Source: Zafaria cholistanensis
GTDB taxonomy: Bacteria; Actinomycetota; Actinomycetes; Actinomycetales; Micrococcaceae
Length of the DNA stretch: 64,000 nucleotides
Direction: 5' to 3'
Assembly: GCF_008580665.1 (NCBI RefSeq)
Contig: NZ_BKDJ01000008.1
Coordinates: forward strand, 120,105 to 184,104
A program made the position numbers and the translations under genes. Positions 42,142-49,200 of this stretch are shown piece after piece. Under the pieces are notes generated by a model. It was given only the letters and a program-made list of their open reading frames with translations, searched no databases and was not told the origin of the DNA. Numbering within the stretch: position 1 is the first letter of the stretch; every line of letters begins with the position of its first letter.

Positions 42142-42927
42142 CTACCAGCGGGTAGTGCCGTCCGGATCCGTCGGGGGCAAGGTTCCGCCCTCGCTTGAAC
42201 CGGCGCCGGTGATGCCGGCGTTCGGGTCAACTTCCTCCACCACCACGGGCTCGACCACCGGCGTCACCGGCGTCACCGGCGTGGCCGTCTCGGACGAAAT
42301 GACGGGTTCCTCTTCCTCGTCGGACTTTTTGCCTCCCGTGGCGGCCGCGACACCCGCGGCCGCGGCCGCGGCGACGCCCAAGCCGGCGGCAACCGCCGTC
42401 CCGGAGACCCCGGCCTTTCCACTGTCGCCGCGCGACGCCTCGGCCGCCTCAACTCCGGGCGTGCCACCGGCACCTTCATTGATCGTTCCGCGCCAAGCCC
42501 CGGACGCGTAGCCCTCGGATTCGATGAACTCCTTGAACCGGGCCAGGTCGCTTTCAGCCTGCCTTTCGATGACGTTGAGCTTGTCGCCGATTTGCTCCAC
42601 GAGGCCTTCGGGTTCGTATTCCAGCGTCAGGCGCACTGACGTTTGGCCGCCTCCAACGTCTTCGAACGTGACGGCACCGGCGTTGGTGGCACCCTCGGTT
42701 GCCGCCCAAGCGACCTTCTGGTCCGGGACCTGCTCCAGGATCCTCGCTTCCCACCGGCGGCGGACCCCGCCGATCTCCGCGACCCACTCCAGCCGGTCAT
42801 CGCCGAGCTGCGTCACCTGCTTGACCCCGCCCATGAAGTGAGGAAACTCTTCGAACTGAGTCCATTGGTTGTAGGCCGTGCTGACCGGCACGTTCACCAT
42901 GATCTGCTTTTCGATCCTCGTGCTCAC
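42142..42927 (-). CDS. SRPBCC (cyclase/dehydrase-type) protein with C-terminal membrane helix and acidic tail
   Basis: The 261-residue protein begins with a START-like SRPBCC domain (residues 1-150: EKQIMVNVPVSTAYNQWTQF, EEFPHFMGGVKQV, VRLTLEYEPEGL), as in coenzyme-Q-binding COQ10/SRPBCC proteins of actinobacteria. After a Gly/Ala linker comes a hydrophobic stretch AVAAGLGVAAAAAAGVAAA (about 192-210), then KK and DEEEE, and a Pro/Thr/Val-rich C-terminus. GTG 42927 is preferred because AAGGAGACACT precedes it. The Ala-rich segment may be a membrane anchor. No function can be assigned. Confidence 0.8.
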   Translation of the reverse strand: MSTRIEKQIMVNVPVSTAYNQWTQFEEFPHFMGGVKQVTQLGDDRLEWVAEIGGVRRRWEARILEQVPDQKVAWAATEGATNAGAVTFEDVGGGQTSVRLTLEYEPEGLVEQIGDKLNVIERQAESDLARFKEFIESEGYASGAWRGTINEGAGGTPGVEAAEASRGDSGKAGVSGTAVAAGLGVAAAAAAGVAAATGGKKSDEEEEPVISSETATPVTPVTPVVEPVVVEEVDPNAGITGAGSSEGGTLPPTDPDGTTRW

Positions 42928-43143
42928 AGTGTCTCCTTCGGCTAGAACTTCGACTAGAACAGGGAAAGACGGAAGATCAACCGCCCGTGGAACCATCACG
43001 TTACCGCGCGTCCCAACCCGTGGCCAGAGCTGCATCGGCGCCCTCGCGCGGCTCATAAAGCCCGGCAAGCAGAACCTTGGCCTGCTCGCCACCCTCCCGC
43101 TCCGGTTGGCACCCAAGACGGCCGGTCGGCGGGATGGCTCCGT

Positions 43144-43704
43144 CTACTGCCCGGGCAGGGACGCACGCACCGGGGCCACCCAAGCCCGCGCATCCCAGTC
43201 CAGTTCAAGGACCTGGCCGTTCTCCACGTGCGGATGGTTGCCGCCAAGCACCGCGTCCAGCGTCAGGCGGATGAGCGTGCCGTGGGCGACCACCACGATC
43301 CGCCGGCCGGGGTACTCGGACACCAGGCGTCCGATGGCGCCGACTCCGCGCGCCGCCACGGAGGCCTCCGGTTCGCCCGTGGCCAGCAGGGCCTCGACCT
43401 GGGGCCGGGACAGGCCCTGCACAATATGCCCTTCGGCGGCTCCGTAGCTGCGCTCCACCAGGTCGGGCAGCCGGTGGGTGGCCTCCAGCCCGATCAGCGC
43501 ACCGATGATGTCCGCGCTCTCCGCGGCGCGCTGCAGCGTCGAGGAGACCAGCAGGTCCCACCGTCCGCGCCCCAACGCCACGCCGGCCTGGCGCGCCTGG
43601 CTCCGGCCGGCGTCGTTCAGCGGGATATCCCTGCTGCCCTGCAGCCGCCCCTGGGCGTTCCAGTCCGTTTCCCCGTGCCTGACCAAGGCGATCCGTGCCT
43701 GCAT
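43144..43704 (-). CDS. histidine phosphatase family protein (phosphoglycerate mutase-like)
   Basis: A 186-residue member of the histidine phosphatase superfamily: the phospho-histidine motif LVRHGETDWNAQGRLQG at residues about 7-23, the acid donor region LVERSYGAAEGH, and the second catalytic His in VVVAHGTLIRL. Such enzymes hydrolyse small phosphate esters (for example in cobalamin or glucosyl-3-phosphoglycerate pathways). The substrate is unknown. ATG 43704 begins at the conserved block. It is divergent from the metY S-box transcript. Confidence 0.9.
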   Translation of the reverse strand: MQARIALVRHGETDWNAQGRLQGSRDIPLNDAGRSQARQAGVALGRGRWDLLVSSTLQRAAESADIIGALIGLEATHRLPDLVERSYGAAEGHIVQGLSRPQVEALLATGEPEASVAARGVGAIGRLVSEYPGRRIVVVAHGTLIRLTLDAVLGGNHPHVENGQVLELDWDARAWVAPVRASLPGQ

Positions 43705-43850
43705 GTGCCCCAGTGTATGAGCCGCGGGCCCTGATCCGCGCGAAGCGGGGGGCGGGAACCGCCGCCGGATCTTCGAGCGGATCCCGCCCCAGCGCAACGG
43801 GGGTCAACATTCTTTGATCGGGGGGCCGCTTTTTGGGAGGATGGTTCGGT

Positions 43851-43957
43851 CCATCCCGAGTGGCTGAGAAATCTGGCTCCCTGATGCCACAGCAACCTTC
43901 CGGACTCCGCCGGAAAGGTACTGCCGCCGGATAGGTGCTGCCGCCGGAAACGATGGG
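43851..43957 (+). promoter_or_regulatory. SAM riboswitch upstream of metY, with a duplicated joint
   Basis: CCATCCCGAGTGGCTGAGAA, ATCTGGCTCC, TGATGCCACAGCAACC, a P3 hairpin (TTCCGGACTCCGCCGGAA) and closing GATGG form an S-box. The segment after P3 is duplicated: AGGTACTGCCGCCGGA (43916-43931) and AGGTGCTGCCGCCGGA (43933-43948), each able to supply the GGTRCT joint and the GCCGG pairing partner for loop CTGGC. The metY start is 135 bases downstream with its own ribosome binding site. Confidence 0.85.
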
Positions 43958-44092
43958 GAAGGCGCAGGCTTTTCGCCGGCCGTGGTGGCGCCGGGTTCCC
44001 CGGTGCCGCGGGCCGCCGCCGTCCGCCCCGGCGGCACCCGATCCGCCATCGACCTATCTCCCCGCCACCAACCTCGAAGGAGCCCCCGCCTC

Positions 44093-45568
44093 ATGGCAGA
44101 ACACCAGTTCGGCTTCCGCACGCGCGCCCTCCACGCCGGGGGCACCCCCGACGCCGAACACGGCGCCCGCGCGGTCCCGATCTACCAGACCTCGTCGTTC
44201 GTGTTCAAGGACTCGGACGACGCCGCCAACCTGTTCGCCCTGCAGAAGTACGGCAACATCTACTCGCGTATCGGCAACCCCACCGTGGCGGCTTTCGAGG
44301 AGCGCATCGCCTCGCTGGAGGGCGGCATCGGTGCCGTCGCCACCGCCTCGGGCATGGCCGCGGAGTTCCTCGTGTTCGCCGCGCTCGCCGGGGCCGGGGA
44401 CCACATCGTCGCCTCCTCCAAGCTGTATGGAGGCACCATCACGCAGCTGGACGTGACGCTGCGCCGCTTTGGCGTGGACACCACCTTCGTCGACTCCACG
44501 GACCCGGCCGATTACAGGGCTGCCATCCGCGAGAACACCAAGGCCGTGTACACCGAGATCGTGGCCAACCCCTCCGGCGACGTCGCCGACCTCAAGGGCC
44601 TGGCCGCCGTCGCGCACGAGGCCGGCGTTCCGCTGGTCGTGGACTCCACGCTGACCCCGCCGTACCTGATCCGCCCGATCGAGCATGGGGCGGACATCGT
44701 CATCCACTCCGCCACCAAGTTCCTCGGCGGCCATGGAACTACCCTGGGCGGCGTCGTCGTCGAGGCCGGCACCTTCAACTGGGGCAACGGCAAGTTCCCG
44801 CAAATGACCGAGCCGGTGCCCAGCTACGGCAACGTCTCCTGGTGGGGCAACTTCGGGGAGTACGGCTTCCTGACCAAGCTGCGCTCGGAGCAGCTGCGCG
44901 ACATCGGCCCGTCCCTGCCGGCACAGTCCGCGTTCCAGCTGCTGATGGGCGTCGAGACCCTGCCCCAGCGCATGGACGCCCACCTGCATAACGCCCAGAA
45001 GGTGGCCGAGTGGCTGGCCCGGGACGAACGCGTCAGCTACGTGAACTTCGCCGGCCTGCCGACCCACCCGCACCATGAGCGTGCCAAGGAACTGCTCCCC
45101 CTGGGCGTGGGCTCCGTGTTCAGCTTTGGCGTCAAGGGCGGCCGCGCCGCCGGCGCCAAGTTCATCGAGGCGCTGCAGCTGGCCAGCCACCTGGCCAACA
45201 TCGGCGATGCCCGGACGCTGGTCCTGCACCCGGCATCCACCACGCACCAGCAGCTCACGGCCGACCAGCTGGTCGCCGGCGGTGTTCCGGAGGACCTCAT
45301 CCGTCTCTCGGTGGGCCTGGAGGACCTTGAGGACATCCTGTGGGACCTGGACCAGGCGCTCACCGCCTCCCAGCAGGCCGGCGCCGAGCACGGGCCCAGC
45401 CGCGACCACGAGGACCACGTCTTCAGCCCTGCCGAATTCGCCGCTCCGACCTACGACGGCGAGGCCTGCACCATCCCCGCAGCCCGCGCCAGGGTGACGG
45501 AGCCGGGCACCCGGGTGGTCGAGTCCGTCGAGGAAGCCATCGCCGCCGAGGAAGGGGCCTCCAAGTGA
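44093..45568 (+). CDS. metY: O-acetylhomoserine sulfhydrylase (O-acetylhomoserine aminocarboxypropyltransferase)
   Basis: A PLP enzyme of the Cys/Met metabolism family, 491 residues. It joins sulfide (or methanethiol) to O-acetylhomoserine, giving homocysteine (or methionine) and acetate. Family features: FGFRTRALHAGGTPDAEHGA, YSRIGNPTVAAFEERIASLEGG, the PLP lysine in IHSATKFLGGHGT (about residues 202-214), and LVLHPASTTHQQL. The last 55 residues (from about 437) form a charged extension beyond the usual MetY end. AAGGAG lies 10 bases before ATG 44093. It is the endpoint of the island's sulfur capture, under SAM control, and is translationally coupled (GTGA) to the next gene. Confidence 0.93.
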   Translation: MAEHQFGFRTRALHAGGTPDAEHGARAVPIYQTSSFVFKDSDDAANLFALQKYGNIYSRIGNPTVAAFEERIASLEGGIGAVATASGMAAEFLVFAALAGAGDHIVASSKLYGGTITQLDVTLRRFGVDTTFVDSTDPADYRAAIRENTKAVYTEIVANPSGDVADLKGLAAVAHEAGVPLVVDSTLTPPYLIRPIEHGADIVIHSATKFLGGHGTTLGGVVVEAGTFNWGNGKFPQMTEPVPSYGNVSWWGNFGEYGFLTKLRSEQLRDIGPSLPAQSAFQLLMGVETLPQRMDAHLHNAQKVAEWLARDERVSYVNFAGLPTHPHHERAKELLPLGVGSVFSFGVKGGRAAGAKFIEALQLASHLANIGDARTLVLHPASTTHQQLTADQLVAGGVPEDLIRLSVGLEDLEDILWDLDQALTASQQAGAEHGPSRDHEDHVFSPAEFAAPTYDGEACTIPAARARVTEPGTRVVESVEEAIAAEEGASK

Positions 45569-46059
45569 CCGCCGCCGCCAAGCGCACCTGGGTGGGCCCG
45601 TCCGCCCCGGAGCGCCTCGAAATCCTGCGCAACACCACCTCGATCGCCATTGTGGGCGCCTCGGACAAGCCGTCCCGCGCGTCCTACTTCGTGGCGACCT
45701 ACCTGCTCTCCTCCACGAAGTTCAGGGTCTACTTCGTGAACCCCGTGGTGGACACCATCCTGGGCCAGCCGGTCTACAAGTCCCTGGCGGACCTGCCGGA
45801 AGTGCCGGACCTGGTCGAGGTCTTCCGCAAGCACGACGACCTGCCGGGCGTCCTGGACGAAGCGATCGCGGTGGGGGCCAAGACCATCTGGCTGCAACTG
45901 GGCTCCTGGCACGAGGGCGTCGCCGAGAAGGGCGAGGCCGCGGGCCTGAACGTGGTCATGGACCGCTGCGTGAAGATCGAGCACGCACGCTTCCACGGCG
46001 GTCTGCACCTGGCCGGCTTCAACACTGGTGTGATCAGCTCCAAGCGCCAGCTCCACTAA
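45565..46059 (+). CDS. CoA-binding domain protein coupled to metY
   Basis: A 164-residue CoA_binding_2 protein: SIAIVGASDKPSRASYFVATYLL (Rossmann loop), YFVNPVVDTILGQPVYKSLADLPEVPDLVEVF, and KTIWLQLGSWHEGVAEKGEAAGLNVVMDRCVKIEHAR. GTG 45565 overlaps the metY stop by four bases, an arrangement common near metY in actinobacteria and suggesting a linked function in sulfur metabolism or acyl-CoA supply. It is a paralogue of 23454-23900. The biochemical role is not known. Confidence 0.88.
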   Translation: MTAAAKRTWVGPSAPERLEILRNTTSIAIVGASDKPSRASYFVATYLLSSTKFRVYFVNPVVDTILGQPVYKSLADLPEVPDLVEVFRKHDDLPGVLDEAIAVGAKTIWLQLGSWHEGVAEKGEAAGLNVVMDRCVKIEHARFHGGLHLAGFNTGVISSKRQLH

Positions 46060-46244
46060 GGGGATGAGCCTGGCGGCACGCCGCCGCCACAAGCACCGCG
46101 GGAGGCGGGCCGGACACCGGCCCGCCTCCCCCCGTCGTATGCGCCCCTCGGGCCGGGGCCCCTTTCCCGCCGCCACAAGATATCCCCAAGGTCGGGTGTA
46201 AAGGCTGTGGCCAGCCGGACCACTCGACTAAGGGGGAAAAGACC

Positions 46245-49200
46245 ATGCCACTGCCATCTGCACGCGGGCCCAAACATTCCGCTGACCCACCCGGGGAGAG
46301 GGGGAGAGGAACCTCCGCGGGACGGAAGCTCACCGCCGGGCTGACGGCCCTGATCCTGGGCGCCGGAGTCCTGCCCGGCGCGCTGGCGCCGGCGGCGCTG
46401 GCCGCCGCACCGGTGGGCCAGGGGCTCACCCTCAACGCCGGGGACATGCGTTTCATCCTCAAGCAAATCAAGATCGCCGAAAACCACGCCACCAAGGAGG
46501 ACGCGGCCGGCAGGCCGGTTCCCGGCCAGCCGCTGCTGGGCAGCGGCCCCAACCAGGTGCCCAACGCTTTGGCCCCGTACGGGCTGCGCACCGTGGACGG
46601 TTCGGAGAACAACCTGCTGCCGGAGCAGGGGAACTATGGGGCGGCGAGCCTGCCCTTCCCGCGCTTGGCCCCGCCCCAGTGGCGCGCGGCAACAAGCGGC
46701 AGCGGAAACTACGGTGCCGTCAACACCAACGTCACAGACGCCGACCCGAGGTTCGTCAGCAACGTGATCGTGGACCAGACCTCGGCCAACCCGGCCGCCG
46801 TCGCAGCCGCGGGCAAGGCGCACCGCACGGTCAATGACGAGCCCACGGCGGTGCCCTGCGCCGCGGGCCAGGACCCGGCCACCGACAACTGCGTGCCGGA
46901 GGGCGAGACGCTGGACATCCCGAACGTCACCACCGACTTCGGCCTGTCCCCGCCCTACAACGGCTTCTTCGCCCTCTTCGGCCAGTTCTTCGACCACGGA
47001 GTCGACTCCACCAGGAAGACCAACAACTTCGTCATGATGCCGCTGGCGGCAGACGATCCGCTGGTGGTGGAGGGCAAGGTCCCGGCCAACCAGCGCTTCA
47101 TGGTGCTGAACCGGGCCGAGAACCAGCCCGGCCCCGACGGGCAGCTGGGCACCGCGGACGACGTCGCCGACGGCACCAACACCAACTCGCCCTGGGTTGA
47201 CCAGAGCCAGACCTACTCCTCGCACCCCTCCCACCACGTCTTCCTGCGCGAGTACGACGCCAACACGGACGGCAAGCCGGTCTCCACCGGCAAGATGGCC
47301 GAGGGTACGCCCAACGGCGTCAAGGGCGGCATGGCCACCTGGAAGGACCTCAAGGAGCAGGCCCGGCTCCGGCTGGGACTGCTGCTGTCGGACACGGACG
47401 TGACGAACGTCCCGATGCTGGCCACCGACCAGTACGGCCGGTTCCTGCGCGGCCCCAACGGGCTGCCGCAGTATGTGACCACGGACAACCAGCTGGTCGA
47501 GGGCAACCTGGAAACCCCGGTGGCGCCTCCGGCCAACGTGCAGCGCATCTCCATCGCGTTCCTGGACGACATCTCCCACCACGCCGCGCCGTTCAACGCG
47601 CGGTCCGGTGCCGCGCTGGCACCCGATGAGGACACCGCCATCACCCCCGCCACGGCCCAGCAGCCGGCCGGGACCTACGACGACGAAATGCTCAACGCCC
47701 ACTTCGTCGCCGGTGACGGTCGGGTCAACGAGAACATCGGCCTGACCGCCGTCCACCAGGTCTTCCACTCGGAGCACAACCGCCTGGTGGACTACATGGA
47801 GGACCTGCTGACCCACCTGAACCTGGACCTGAACGAGTGGAAGCTTCCCAACGGCGAATGGAACGGCGAGCGCCTGTTCCAGGCCGCCCGGTTCGTCACG
47901 GAGATGGAGTACCAGCACATCGTCTTCGAGGACTTTGCCCGGAAGATCTCCCCCGGGATCAATCCCTTCAACGTGTTCACGCAGTCCGACACTGGCATCA
48001 ACCCGGCCATCAAGGCCGAGTTCGCCCACGCCACCTACCGCTTCGGGCACTCCATGCTCACGGACATGGTGGACCGGAAGACCAACACCGGCGCCGACAT
48101 CAGCCTGCCGCTGCTGGAGGCCTTCCTGAACCCGCCGGCCTACTACGCCAACGGCGACAGCCCGCTGACCCCGGAGGCAGCCGCCGGCGCCATCGCCATG
48201 GGCATGACGGACCAGGTCGGCGCCGAGCTGGACGAGTTCGTCACCGACACGCTGCGCAACAACGTGCTCGGGCTGCCGCTGGACCTGGCGTCGCTGAACA
48301 TCGCCCGCGGCCGCGACACCGGCGTGCCGTCACTGAACAACTTCCGCAAGGACCTGTACGCGAAAACGAACGAGTCCTCGCTGAAGCCGTACTCCAGCTG
48401 GGTGGACTTCGGCCAGGCGCTCAAGCACCCGGACTCCGTGGTGAACTTCATGGCCGCCTACGGCAAGCACCCCACCATCACCTCCGCCACCACCATTAAG
48501 GACAAGCGGGCCGCGGCGCAGTTGATCTTCGACATGGACGTCAACAACCCGGCCACCCCCGCGGACGCCTACGCCTTTGCCAACAGCGCCCCGGACACGG
48601 AGTGGGCCACGGTGGGCGGGAACTCCGCCACCGGCCTCGATGACGTGGACCTGTGGGTGGGTGGCCTGGCCGAGTCGCAGAACCTCTTCGGCGGCCTGCT
48701 GGGCAACACCTTCAACTACATCTTCGAGCGCCAGATGACGGACCTGCAGGACGGGGACCGGCTGTACTACCTCTCGCGCACCTCGGGCCTGAACCTGCGC
48801 ACGCAGCTCGAAGGCAACTCGATGGCCGAGCTGGTCATGCGCAACACCGACGCCAGGGCGCTGAAGGCGGATGTCTTCGGCACCGCGGACTGCGAGTTCG
48901 AGATGGGCAACATCCAGTCGGCCGGCGGCAACAACGTCCTGGACGATCCGGCATCGGCCTGCGATGAGTCCAAGCTGCTGCTGCGCATGGCGGACGGCAC
49001 CATCCGGTACCGCGTCTCCAACACGGTGGACCGCCCGGGGCTGAACGCCCAGGCCACCTACAACGGCACCGCGGGTACCGACCGGATCTGGGGCGGCGTC
49101 GACAACGACACCTTCTGGGGCAACGAGGGACCCGACGTCATCGAGGGCAACGACGGCGCGGATGTCGCGCTCGGCGGCGACGGCGATGACCGGATCACCG

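Noticed and set aside
29338..43957. Assignment of the leaders to SAM-IV rather than S-box/SAM-I
   Set aside because: SAM-IV is common in actinobacteria, but the GAGAGA kink-turn helix and GGTGCTA-type joint order read as S-box; a SAM-I/IV intermediate is not excluded and needs covariance models.
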